Source: an uncultured Coriobacteriaceae bacterium (GTDB lineage Bacteria; Actinomycetota; Coriobacteriia; Coriobacteriales; Atopobiaceae). Taken from it: DNA of 64,000 nucleotides. Both the position numbers and the translations under genes were made by a program. The notes under the pieces are model-generated. The model made no database searches. It was not told the DNA's origin and saw only the letters and a list, made by a program, of their open reading frames with translations. Position 1 is the first letter of the stretch; each line of letters opens with the position of its first letter. The stretch lies in NCBI GenBank assembly GCA_902788705.1, contig CADALE010000019.1, positions 1 to 64,000 on the forward strand, read 5' to 3'. Of the stretch, positions 7,688 to 17,000 are shown in pieces.

Positions 7688-8196
7688 CTGCCCCGTGGCC
7701 CATGCGCACCGACCTTAACGACGCTCGGCGCACTGGCTGGTCCAGGGACGACGCCCTCAGAGCGCCTCTAGACGGCCCGCAATCGCCACAAAGGGCATAT
7801 ATGACCTCATTTCAAGGGCTCCGAAGGCTGGCTGGAGGCAAAATCCCTGATTCGGGTCGTACATCTGTGACGTTTCCCACACAGCGCCGCAGGATTCAAA
7901 ACACGAAACGTCACGGATGTACGGTCAAAAACTGCCCTCACCCCCGATAGGGATGTTTCCGATGCCCTGCGAGCGATGCAGCCCCTCCCGAATTGTCGGC
8001 TTACGAGGGTTTTCTACCGTTCACGGACCAAACCATGCCGTCCGCATGCTACAGTTCTGCTAAACACGCGCTGTGACTGACGGAGATTCGTGGGACACCA
8101 CGGTGGAGCAGCGTGACCATACAACGCCGACCGTCTGGGCAAGCCGACCTCGATTTATCGCACGGGGCCGGCTTGATTGGTTAAAAGGAGGATTTC
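7688..8196. other. 509-bp intergenic region upstream of the IMP cyclohydrolase
   Basis: No credible gene was seen. The region holds the inverted repeat at 7858-7923 and, at its right end, the AAAAGGAGG ribosome site (8182-8190) for the cyclohydrolase. It is large enough for a regulated leader. No purine riboswitch core could be recognised. Confidence 0.6.
7858..7923. repeat. Inverted repeat, 18-bp arms
   Basis: CGTACATCTGTGACGTTT (7858-7875) pairs with 7906-7923 with one mismatch across a 30-nt loop. The arms contain the palindrome-like GTGACGTTT. It could be a hairpin or a pair of operator half-sites about 270 bp ahead of the purine genes. No second copy was noticed in the window. Confidence 0.7.
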
Positions 8197-8832
8197 ATGC
8201 AAGACCTGCTCGAGCTCCTGCAAAACAACCCCTATCCTGGCCGCGGCATCGTGGTGGGTCAGGGCGTCGTGTACTACTGGATCATGGGCCGCAGCTTCAA
8301 CAGCCGCAACCGCATCTTTGTGGAGACCGAGGACGGCATCCGCACCGAGGCGCACCAGCCCGAGCTGGTCGAGGATCCTAGCCTCATCATCTACCACCCC
8401 GTGCGCACCATGGGCGACGCGCTCGTGGTGACCAACGGCGATCAGACCGACACCATCGTCGAGCAGGGCGACTTCCGCGCCGGCTGCATGCTGCGGGAGT
8501 TTGAGCCCGACGCGCCCAACTTCACCCCGCGCATCAGCACCATCCTGTACGCCGACGGCTCCTTCGAGCTGTCCATCCTGAAGCACCAGGCCAGCGGCCG
8601 CTGCCTGCGCGAGTTCTTTGCCTATGAGGGCGCCGACGAGGGCGTGGGCTACTTCCTGTCCACCTACGACGGCGACGGCAACCCCCTGCCCACCTTTACC
8701 GGCGAGCCCATCGAGGTGACGCTGCCCTCTCCCGATGCGGTGTGGGCCGCCCTCAACGAGGACAACAAGATCAGCCTGTACACCAACGTGCACGGCGACG
8801 TGCGCATCTTCAACAAGCACCTGGGCGACTAA
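8197..8832 (+). CDS. purO: IMP cyclohydrolase, archaeal (PurO-like) type
   Basis: A 211-residue protein of the IMP cyclohydrolase family PF07826, which closes the ring of FAICAR to give IMP, the last step of purine synthesis. Family-like features include NPYPGRGIVVGQ near the N-terminus, YYWIMGRSFNSRNRIF, the IYHPVRTMGDALVVTNGDQTD segment in the middle and NEDNKISLYTNVHGDVRIFNKHL at the end. Most bacteria use the N-terminal domain of bifunctional PurH for this; the PurO fold is better known from archaea. The next gene encodes the matching AICAR transformylase alone, which supports the assignment. A strong AAAGGAGG lies before the ATG. Confidence 0.85.
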   Translation: MQDLLELLQNNPYPGRGIVVGQGVVYYWIMGRSFNSRNRIFVETEDGIRTEAHQPELVEDPSLIIYHPVRTMGDALVVTNGDQTDTIVEQGDFRAGCMLREFEPDAPNFTPRISTILYADGSFELSILKHQASGRCLREFFAYEGADEGVGYFLSTYDGDGNPLPTFTGEPIEVTLPSPDAVWAALNEDNKISLYTNVHGDVRIFNKHLGD

Positions 8833-8895
8833 CAAAGGGCGTCGCGCAGCGACGCGCCATCTTATCCACGCAGTGAAGCAACTAAAGGAGGGGCC

Positions 8896-8963
8896 GGTGG
8901 TTCATATCGTCAGATGCGAGTTCTGCGCAGCAGCTGTCTGAGCAGATGACGATATGAACCACC
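8896..8963. repeat. Long perfect hairpin between the two IMP-synthesis genes
   Basis: GGTGGTTCATATCGTCA (8896-8912) is perfectly complementary to 8947-8963 (17 bp). A 34-nt interior contains CTGCGCAG and further self-complementarity. It fills the gap between purO and the transformylase gene. No T run follows, so it may be an RNA-processing or differential-expression element, or a small inserted palindrome. Confidence 0.8.
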
Positions 8964-8990
8964 GCCCAGCCCACAAGATTGGAGCATAAG

Positions 8991-10172
8991 GTGAACGAAC
9001 TCGAGCTCAAGTATGGCATGAACCCCAACCAGAAGCCCGCGCGCATCTTCATGAAGGACGGCTCGGAGCTGCCCGTGACCGTGCTGCAGGGCAAGCCCGG
9101 CTTCATCAACTTCCTTGACGCCCTGAACAGCTGGCAGCTGGTGCGCGACCTGAAGGAGGCCACCGGCCTTCCCTGCTCCGCCAGCTTCAAGCACGTCTCC
9201 CCCGCCGGCGCCGCCGTGGGCACCCCGCTTTCGGCCATCGACCGCCAGATCTACTTCGTGCCCGACGACATGCCCGAGCCCTCCCCCATCGCCTGCGCCT
9301 ACATCCGCGCGCGCGGCGCCGACCGCATGAGCTCGTACGGCGACTGGGCAGCCCTCTCCGACGTGTGCGACGCCGACGTGGCGCGCTACCTTAAGCCCGA
9401 GGTGTCCGACGGCATCATCGCCCCCGGCTACACCGACGAGGCCCTGGCCATCCTGGCCCAGAAGAAGGGCGGCAACTACAACGTGGTGCAAATCGACCCC
9501 ACCTACGAGTGCGCGCCGGTCGAGACCAAGGACGTGTTTGGCATCACCTTCGAGCAGGGCCACAACTTCTACAAGGTGGATCGCGAGCTGGTCAGCAACT
9601 TCGTGACCAAGCGCACCGACGTGCCCGAGAGCGCCATCCGCGACATGATCATCAGCCTCATCACCCTGAAGTACACGCAGTCCAACTCGGTGTGCTACGT
9701 GAAGGACGGCCAGGCCATCGGCGTGGGCGCCGGACAGCAGAGCCGCGTGCACTGCACCCGCCTTGCCGGCAACAAGGCCGACACCTGGTACCTGCGCCAG
9801 CATCCCAAGGTGCTGGGCCTGAAGTTTGTTGAGGGCATCCGCCGCGCCAACCGCGACAACGCCATCGACGTCTACATCTCCGAGGAGCACGACGACGTGC
9901 TGCGCGAGGGCGAGTGGCAGAAGTGGTTTGCCGAGAGGCCCGAGGTGCTGACCCGCGAGGAGAAGGCCGAGTGGATTGCCACGCAGACCGGCGTGACTGT
10001 GGGCTCCGACGCCTTCTTCCCGTTTGGCGACAACGTCGAGCGCGCCCACAAGAGCGGCGTGGAGTTCATCGCCGAGCCCGGCGGCTCCATCCGCGACGAC
10101 AACGTGATCGAGACCGCTGACAAGTATGGCATCGCCATGTGCTTCACCGGCATGAGGCTGTTCCACCACTAA
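8991..10172 (+). CDS. Phosphoribosylaminoimidazolecarboxamide (AICAR) formyltransferase, single domain
   Basis: A 393-residue protein equivalent to the C-terminal AICAR transformylase domain of PurH. It converts AICAR to FAICAR using 10-formyl-tetrahydrofolate. Visible family signatures are ELKYGMNPNQKPARIF, SFKHVSPAGAAVG with the catalytic Lys-His pair, the IGVGAGQQSRVHCTRLAGNKA segment and the C-terminal GSIRDDNVIETADKYGIAMCFTGMR stretch (quoted in pieces by function: SDAFFPFGDNVERA precedes it). The N-terminal IMP cyclohydrolase domain of normal PurH is absent; purO upstream supplies that step. The GTG at 8991, preceded by GGAG, is chosen as start; a TTG at 8979 is in frame. A strong terminator follows. 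Confidence 0.9.
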   Translation: MNELELKYGMNPNQKPARIFMKDGSELPVTVLQGKPGFINFLDALNSWQLVRDLKEATGLPCSASFKHVSPAGAAVGTPLSAIDRQIYFVPDDMPEPSPIACAYIRARGADRMSSYGDWAALSDVCDADVARYLKPEVSDGIIAPGYTDEALAILAQKKGGNYNVVQIDPTYECAPVETKDVFGITFEQGHNFYKVDRELVSNFVTKRTDVPESAIRDMIISLITLKYTQSNSVCYVKDGQAIGVGAGQQSRVHCTRLAGNKADTWYLRQHPKVLGLKFVEGIRRANRDNAIDVYISEEHDDVLREGEWQKWFAERPEVLTREEKAEWIATQTGVTVGSDAFFPFGDNVERAHKSGVEFIAEPGGSIRDDNVIETADKYGIAMCFTGMRLFHH

Positions 10173-10194
10173 GAGCTTCTCGCCTGATTGGCAA

Positions 10195-10234
10195 GGTGCC
10201 CTGGCCGGTCGGCTCCGGCCAGGGCGCCTCTTTT
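10195..10234 (+). terminator. Rho-independent terminator after the purine genes
   Basis: GGTGCCCTGGCCGG (10195-10208) pairs with CCGGCCAGGGCGCC (10215-10228) around a 6-nt loop, with one G-T pair, followed by TCTTTT. It closes the purO-transformylase unit. Confidence 0.9.
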
Positions 10235-10462
10235 GTCTCGGCAGAGCGCGCACCGGGAGGGCTTGCGCCGTGGCGTGTTACCTCAGCTCGTCTGCGCAGG
10301 CCTCAACCTGATGCTGGTCGAAGGCATACTGGTGCTTGCGCCCAAGCTCGCTCATCTCGTCTTGGAAGGACATGCGCCTCACCACCCAATCGTCAGCGCG
10401 TCATTTGCCTTACCATTGTGCAAAAGCCACCGACGAACGGCAGGGAGGCAGGCGATGGGCCC

Positions 10463-11737
10463 ATGCTCAGGACAGGCGATTGGGAGTACGAGCTGGACGG
10501 CGCGGGTTGCGCCATCATTACCCGCTGGCGTGGCAATGCGAAGCAGGTAGACGTGCCTGCAACGCTGGATGGTCATGCAGTGGTCGCACTCGATAACGAT
10601 GCGTTTGCCGATGAGTTTGCCTACGACCCCATTGCCCTTGCGACTGGCCATGTCAGCGTCCCCGAGTCGGTTACGCTTCCCGAAGGCGTGCGAACCATTG
10701 GGAACCGTTGCTTTGACGGCTGCGCCAACCTGCGCTCGATCTCGCTGCCCGAAGGCCTTGAGACCATAGGCGAGCAGGCCTTTGGGGGCTGCTCGTTCGC
10801 TTCGGTCTCGCTTCCCTCAAGCCTCAAGGACATTGGGGCGAGCGCCTTCGAGGGCTGCCATGAGCTTGCGTCCATCGCGCTGCAGGAAGGCCTCCAAACG
10901 ATAGGCGCGTGCGCGTTCAGCGACTGCCGCTCGCTCAGGGCCATCGCGCTTCCCTCGACCCTCATCGAGCTGGGCGAATGCGCATTCGCCGACCTAACGA
11001 CGCTTGAGTCGGTCACCTTTGCCGAGGAACCGTGCGTGGACGGCCGTCCCAAGCGGCCAAACGAGCAGTTCAGGTTCATCGATCCCGGGACCTTTGAGGG
11101 CTGCTCGTCGCTGCGCCACGTTGCCCTGCCCTCAAGCGTCAAGCAGATAGGTCGGGACGCCTTTGCGGGGTGTAGCTCGCTTGAGTCGATTACGCTGCCG
11201 GAGGGTCTGGAGTTCATCGCGCCACGTGCGTTTGCCAGCTGTGGCTCGCTTGCGTCGATCAAGCTGCCCGATGGCGTCAAGTACATCCACGTTCGCACCT
11301 TCGAAAACTGCCGCTCGCTGAGAAGCGTCTCGTTTCCCAAGACGCTCAAGCTTATTGGCGACGACGCCTTCCTGCGCTGCACGTCGCTCGAGGCGGTGTC
11401 CCTGCCCGCCGACGTGCGCCTGATTGCCGGGCGGGCGTTCGCGCTGTGCACGTCCCTCACGCGCGTCGAGCTGCGCGAGGGCCTGCGCAGCATCGGCGAA
11501 GGGGCCTTTGCCAGCTGTCGCGCCCTCACGTCGGTCGCGCTGCCCGAGGGGCTCGCCTCCCTTGGCGCCTACGCCTTCCAGGACTGCCCGGCACTCGTCA
11601 GCGTGAGCTTGCCTGCCAGCCTAGAGGAGATTGGCGCCTACGCGTTTTACGACAAGAAGAGGCTGGTAATGGCCTGCCCTGCCGGGTCCTTTGCCGAACT
11701 CTGGTGCCGCAAGCTCGGATACCGCCTGCAGGAGTAA
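10463..11737 (+). CDS. Leucine-rich repeat protein, BspA / LRR_5 type
   Basis: A protein of about 424 residues. After a 60-residue N-terminal region (MLRTGDWEYELDGAGCAII...) it is built from about 13 repeats of roughly 23 residues with the BspA pattern C-x-x-L-x-x-I-x-L-P-x-x-L-x-x-I-G-x-x-A-F-x-x. One repeat near residue 190 is expanded by an insertion. The C-terminal cap is KKRLVMACPAGSFAELWCRKLGY. BspA-type proteins usually sit on the cell surface, but no signal peptide, membrane segment or cell-wall anchor is visible, so this one looks cytoplasmic unless it uses another route. The start is uncertain: no good ribosome site precedes the ATG at 10463. Confidence 0.85.
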   Translation: MLRTGDWEYELDGAGCAIITRWRGNAKQVDVPATLDGHAVVALDNDAFADEFAYDPIALATGHVSVPESVTLPEGVRTIGNRCFDGCANLRSISLPEGLETIGEQAFGGCSFASVSLPSSLKDIGASAFEGCHELASIALQEGLQTIGACAFSDCRSLRAIALPSTLIELGECAFADLTTLESVTFAEEPCVDGRPKRPNEQFRFIDPGTFEGCSSLRHVALPSSVKQIGRDAFAGCSSLESITLPEGLEFIAPRAFASCGSLASIKLPDGVKYIHVRTFENCRSLRSVSFPKTLKLIGDDAFLRCTSLEAVSLPADVRLIAGRAFALCTSLTRVELREGLRSIGEGAFASCRALTSVALPEGLASLGAYAFQDCPALVSVSLPASLEEIGAYAFYDKKRLVMACPAGSFAELWCRKLGYRLQE

Positions 11738-11917
11738 GGCCGCAACACCCGCGAAGGGTTCCCGGCACGGTGCCTCGCCTGCCACGCCAACGTTGCTGAA
11801 GCCCTCCTGCAGGAGCGCCTCGTCAAGCCGAGCGCCAAGGAGTATCTGGCGGTTTAGACGCGTGAACCTCAACGTTTTTTCGACAGACACGCAGCTAAGC
11901 AGCCACTGCGTCGGGCA

Positions 11918-12862
11918 CTATAGCGGGATGATGCGATAAGCGACCATGCGCTGCTGCACCAAGGCCTTCACGCGACAGAAGAAAACACGGCCTGCTACAG
12001 GGGCCACCAGCCGCTCGCGCACATGCGCATCAAATGCGTCGAGAACCAAGCCCAGCTCCTGGCCCTTCTCCACGCAGTCGCCGGGCTTCACCAGCCCATC
12101 GAGGTAGCCAGACGAGCCCTCAGTACGCACGTCAACAAGCTCCGTCTCGTCAAGGCGCACACCATCGGACCCGCCGCCCACGCGCCCAGACACCATGCCT
12201 CGCGTGGCAAGGAAGCGCATCACGGCATTTCCCACCAGCGTGGCGCTCGGTCGATCGATGCGATCGGTGGTGCGGCTGTAAACTGAGAACGCGTGCGTCC
12301 CCCATTCCTGCCAACTGTAGTTGAGCGTTCCTGTGTCGAACGGCGTCGCCTCTCGCGAGACCACGCACGGCAGGCGAAAGTCCTCAGCCATGGAAAGCGA
12401 CTCCTCGCTCACTGCGCCCGCCCTCGTCACGCGAACATGCGGAATGAAGTCCCCTTGCTGGTTAAAACTCGCGAGCTGGATTCCGTAGGAGCTGCCACGC
12501 ACAGCTCCGAAAATGCCCGCAGCCACACGCTCGGTCGTCTCACCATACGCGTCTCCGGGAAAGCGACGGTTGATGTCGGTGCCGTCAGCGGGCCAGAAGC
12601 GGCTTGCCACATTCATGGAAAGTGGATTCGCGCAGGGGATTACCAACATACGCACGCCCTTGCGTATAGCCCCGCGCTCCTCCGAACGCTCCAGTCGTTC
12701 CACAATCCGTGCGCACGCATAGGCCTGCTGCACCTCATCGCCACGCATGGACCCTACGATGGAGCAGGTAGGAAGCCCCTGACGCTCCCCGAATTCGAAT
12801 GCCTCAACCCGCAGCGGTTCGCGATAGGGCACCTCGAGCCGGTAGAGCGTGAGCCTTCTCAT
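11918..12862 (-). CDS. Succinylglutamate desuccinylase / aspartoacylase family protein, copy 2
   Basis: A 314-residue zinc carboxypeptidase-like protein of the AstE/AspA family, which cleaves N-acyl groups from amino acids. Family landmarks are MRGDEVQQAYACARI near the N-terminus in the place of the zinc-binding HGxE, the NPLSMNVASRFWPADGTDINRRFPGD segment (read as two parts around ASRFW) and the C-terminal beta domain LVKPGDCVEKGQELGLVLD. In this copy the first motif reads SMRGDE instead of GIHGDE, so the usual zinc His is replaced by Arg. The gene overlaps the stop of its paralogue by 1 nt, so the two are translated together. Substrate unknown. Confidence 0.82.
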   Translation of the reverse strand: MRRLTLYRLEVPYREPLRVEAFEFGERQGLPTCSIVGSMRGDEVQQAYACARIVERLERSEERGAIRKGVRMLVIPCANPLSMNVASRFWPADGTDINRRFPGDAYGETTERVAAGIFGAVRGSSYGIQLASFNQQGDFIPHVRVTRAGAVSEESLSMAEDFRLPCVVSREATPFDTGTLNYSWQEWGTHAFSVYSRTTDRIDRPSATLVGNAVMRFLATRGMVSGRVGGGSDGVRLDETELVDVRTEGSSGYLDGLVKPGDCVEKGQELGLVLDAFDAHVRERLVAPVAGRVFFCRVKALVQQRMVAYRIIPL

Positions 12863-13788
12863 CAGACACCTCCCAACACGCGGACGAGCAACGTTCCTGG
12901 ATACACCAGCGGCTGAGCGCGAAGCGAGATGATGGTCCCGTCAGCTGGTGCTAACACCTCGGCCTTCGCCTCAGCGGCCAGTGGGTCCGCAATCACACCT
13001 ACCACTTGGCCTCGGCGTACCATCGCGCCGAGGCCAAGCTGCGGCAGAAAGATGCCCGGCACCTCTGCTGAGACGGGTGTCACGTCGCCATCGCGCACCA
13101 GTCGAGGCATGGGAAGGGCCACCGATGAGCTGGTCCAGCCGTCCAGTCGCTCGACAAGCCGCAAGATCCCCTCGGTCAGCCAGCTGCCAGCATCCTCAGT
13201 GATACGCAGGCTCTCTCCCATCTCCACCACAAGCGTCCGCGTGCGCAGGGAATTGAGCGTGTGCGCCAGCGTGGAGCGCTGCTGGTTAGACGAACCGTGC
13301 ATCCACACGAGTTGGGTGTTGAGGAGCTGCGCGAACGGCATGAGCGTCTTAGCGTAGGCCTCTTCCACACGCACCTGCGAGACCTCACGCAGGTGCGCAT
13401 CAGGTGCGTGGATGTCAATGCACGCATTGGCCCCCTTGATGTCAGCCACAATAGCCGCTGCCAAGGCTTCGTTCATGTTGCCTTTCGAGTTGCCCGGAAA
13501 CGTGCGGTCAAGGTCTAAGTCAAAGAGGGGCACACCGTGCTCGGAGGCGCTGATGCCAAGCGGGTTCAGCGCCGGGTAGATATCGACGATGCCGCGCAGA
13601 TCACCGATGTGCTCGCGTAGGCGCTGGGCGAGCTCAAAGGCCACGAACTGTCCCTCAAGGCCGTCGCCATGAATTCCCGTCACCACCGCGATGCGCGGGC
13701 CTCGTCCGCCACATCCCTCGATGCGGTTCTTCTTCACGATAAGCCGCTCGCCCACCGGCAGCGCCGCCGAAAAGACCGTCTCTATCAT
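12862..13788 (-). CDS. Succinylglutamate desuccinylase / aspartoacylase family protein, copy 1
   Basis: A 308-residue member of the AstE/AspA zinc-dependent deacylase family. It keeps the first zinc motif as VTGIHGDGLEGQ (about 36-47), then YPALNPLGISASEHGVPLFDLDLDRTFPG and a CIDIHAPDAHLREVSQV region carrying the third zinc-ligand His. The C-terminal domain shows GAMVRRGQVVGVIADPL and LAPADGTIISLRAQPLVYPGT, typical of the family's capping beta domain. It is the first gene of a two-gene operon and is divergent from gltB across 234 bp. A GGAGGTGGCAC site precedes the ATG. A role in releasing amino acids from N-acyl forms would suit the nitrogen genes next door, but that is inference. Confidence 0.88.
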   Translation of the reverse strand: MIETVFSAALPVGERLIVKKNRIEGCGGRGPRIAVVTGIHGDGLEGQFVAFELAQRLREHIGDLRGIVDIYPALNPLGISASEHGVPLFDLDLDRTFPGNSKGNMNEALAAAIVADIKGANACIDIHAPDAHLREVSQVRVEEAYAKTLMPFAQLLNTQLVWMHGSSNQQRSTLAHTLNSLRTRTLVVEMGESLRITEDAGSWLTEGILRLVERLDGWTSSSVALPMPRLVRDGDVTPVSAEVPGIFLPQLGLGAMVRRGQVVGVIADPLAAEAKAEVLAPADGTIISLRAQPLVYPGTLLVRVLGGV

Positions 13789-14022
13789 GTGCCACCTCCT
13801 TCAGCGCCGTACTGTCCATTTTGACGCATCAATCCTACGGATGGGTTTTCAAGTGTTTCGGGAGCAATTCGGGGCGAAAACGCAAGCGTATCTCCGGTGT
13901 GACAGTTGCATGGCGCGGAGGTATACGGTTTGGTTCAAGCGCTGCGACCGATAACTCTTAGAGCCTACCCTTTTCACGTGCGATTTATTGATAGCCAGCC
14001 GCCGTCGTAGCAAGGAGGGTAC

Positions 14023-17000
14023 ATGAAGCTGACCGGGACAAGCGGCCTGTATCGGCCAGAGTTCGAGCACGACGCCTGTGGTATCGGGGCGCTCGCGCAC
14101 CTCAAGGGGGAGCGCTCGCACCGCATGGTGGACGACGCCCTAAGCGTGCTCGTCAACCTCGAGCACCGCGGCGGCAAGGGACTTGAGGCAAACACAGGCG
14201 ACGGGGCGGGCATCCTCTTCCAGGTGCCTCACCGCTTCTTCCGCAAAGAAGCCCAGAAGTGCGGTCACCTGTTACCTGACGAGGGCGACTACGGCGTGGC
14301 CATGCTCTTTTGTCCGCAGGACCAACGCGGCGTGCTCGACGCCCGCCGCATCTTTGAGGACGGCTGTGCCGCAGAGGGCGTGCCCGTGCTCTTCTGGCGT
14401 GAGGTACCCGTGGACGATCACGACCTCGGCGCCACCGCCCGAGCTTGCATGCCCACCATCTTGCAGGCCTTCGTAGCACGCCCAGCCAACGTGAGCCCTG
14501 GAGACGACTTCGAACGGAAGCTCTACGTATGCCGCAGGACCATCGAGAAACGCGGCGACGCATCGCACGAGCTTGAGAACAAGATATTCTACATATGCTC
14601 GATGAGCTCGCGAACCATCGTGTACAAGGGCATGCTCGTGGCGACGCAGATGCGCGGCTTCTACCTCGACCTCAACGACGCGGCGGTGGAGAGCTCCTTG
14701 GCGCTCGTTCACTCGCGCTACTCGACCAACACTACCCCTAGCTGGGAACGCGCGCACCCCAACCGCCTCATCATCCACAACGGAGAGATCAATACCCTGC
14801 GCGGCAATGTCAATTGGTTGCGGGCACGCGAGCCCCACCTGTACTCCCCTGTCCTGGGCTCCAGCATCCGCAAGGTGCTCCCCGTCATCAACCGAGAAGG
14901 ATCAGACTCGGCAATCCTCGACAATGTGCTCGAGTTCCTCGTGATGAACGGGCGGGACCTAGCTCGCTCCGTCACCCTTATGATCCCGGAGCCCTGGGAG
15001 CGAAACGAGCAGCTCTCTGACGCACGGCGCAGCTATGACGCATACCAGTCCATGCTGATGGAACCATGGGACGGCCCAGCGGCCATCGCCTTCTCGGACG
15101 GCGTGCGTATGGGTGCTGTTCTTGATAGAAATGGCCTCCGACCTGCACGTTATTATGTTACGCGTGACGACCGTCTCATTCTCGCAAGCGAGGTGGGAGC
15201 CATCGATGTTGACCCCGCCATCATCCTACAGGCTGGATGCCTCGGCCCCGGCGAGATGCTGGTGGTTGACCCGCACCAAGGGCGCGTGATCTGGAATGAC
15301 GAGCTGCGCAACGGCTATGCCGCCCAGAAGCCCTTTCGAAGCTGGCTTGATGCAGAAACCGTAGACGTGGGCAATCTGCCGCTTCCCGTACAGGGCGGGC
15401 ATCATCCAGACGAGGAGACGCCCCTTGCCCACAGGCTCGCAAGCCATGGCTACCACTTCGACGACATCGAGGAGGTCGTGCGCCCCATGGCCGAGACTGG
15501 CAACGTGCCCCTGGCCTCGATGGGAACCGACGTGCCCCCTGCGATACTCTCGCGTTGTGCACGCTCGTTCTTTGACTACTTCAACGAGCTCTTTGCGCAA
15601 GTCACCAATCCTCCCATCGACGCACTGCGCGAAAGCCTTGTGACCTCAGGCGTCCTGTACCTAGGAAACCATGGCAACCTGTTGGAAGACTGTCGTGACA
15701 CGTGCCGGCTCGTGCGTCTTCTTGGCCCAATCCTCTCCGACAGCGACTTCGAGCGCATCTGCGGCATAGACCGCGTGGGATTCCATGTGGCCACTTTCAA
15801 AGCCACCTATGCCGCCAACCGCGGGCCCCACGCGCTGGAGCGCGCGCTCGACGAGCTAGACCGTAACGTTGAGGCAGCCGTTCGAGATGGCGCGAACATC
15901 GTCGTCATCTCCGATCGTGCCAGTGCGGATGAGGTGCCCATCCCGTCGCTCCTCTCGCTCGGCAGCGTTCACAACCACCTCATCAGGTCAGGCATCCGCA
16001 TGCAGACCGATCTCGTGGTGGAGACGGGAGACGCTATCTCCCCGCATGACTACGCGGCGCTTGTGGGCTACTCCGCAAGCGGAATCCATCCCTACCTTGC
16101 CCACGACTGCATCGCTGACCTCGTGACGCGTGGCACAATCGCCTTGCCGGCACAGGAAGCGCAGGGCAACTATGACCGCGCGCTCACGGCGGGCATCGTC
16201 TCCATCATGAGCAAGATGGGCATCTCCACCATGCAGGGCTATCACTCCGCCCAGATCTTCGAGGTTTTGGGGCTTGACGACTCGGTAGTGCGCCGCTGCT
16301 TTGCCGGCACAACCAGCCGCATTGGCGGCATTGACCTGCAAGGCATTCAGCGCGAGGCTGACGAGCGATACCGTCAGGCCCATGCCCGCGGGCTGTCCAC
16401 CATATGGCAGCTTTCAAGCTCGGGCATCACCAAGTGGCGTCCCGCAGGCGAGGAGCATCTCATCACACCCCAGGCCATCTACCTCCTGCAGCGCGCCTGC
16501 CGCGAGAACGACTATGCCCTCTTTGGAGAATACTGCGCTGAGGTACATCGCTCCGGCAAGACCGTGCAGCTCCGTGACCTGCTCGAGCTGGTCCCCTTGG
16601 CAACTGGGCCCGTCCCACTCGACGAGGTGGAGCCCGTCTCCTCCATCGTGCGGCGCTTCAACACGGGCGCGATGAGCTTTGGCTCCATCAGCCAGGAGGC
16701 GCACGAGTGCCTCGCCATCGCAATGAACCGTCTGAGAGGCCGCTCCAACACGGGCGAGGGCGGAGAGGACCCTGCCCGCGAGACGCCCTTGGCAACCGGA
16801 GACTCCATGAACTCTGCCATCAAGCAGGTAGCGTCGGGACGCTTTGGCGTGACGAGCCGCTACCTAGGCAGCGCGACCGAGATCCAGATCAAGATGGCCC
16901 AGGGCGCCAAGCCTGGCGAGGGCGGTCACCTTCCCGGTCGGAAGGTATGGCCGTGGGTTGCACGAATTCGTCACTCCACACCTGGTGTGGGGCTCATCTC

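Noticed and set aside
7688..8196. Purine riboswitch ahead of purO
   Set aside because: No recognisable three-way junction with the conserved loops; only an unrelated inverted repeat is seen.
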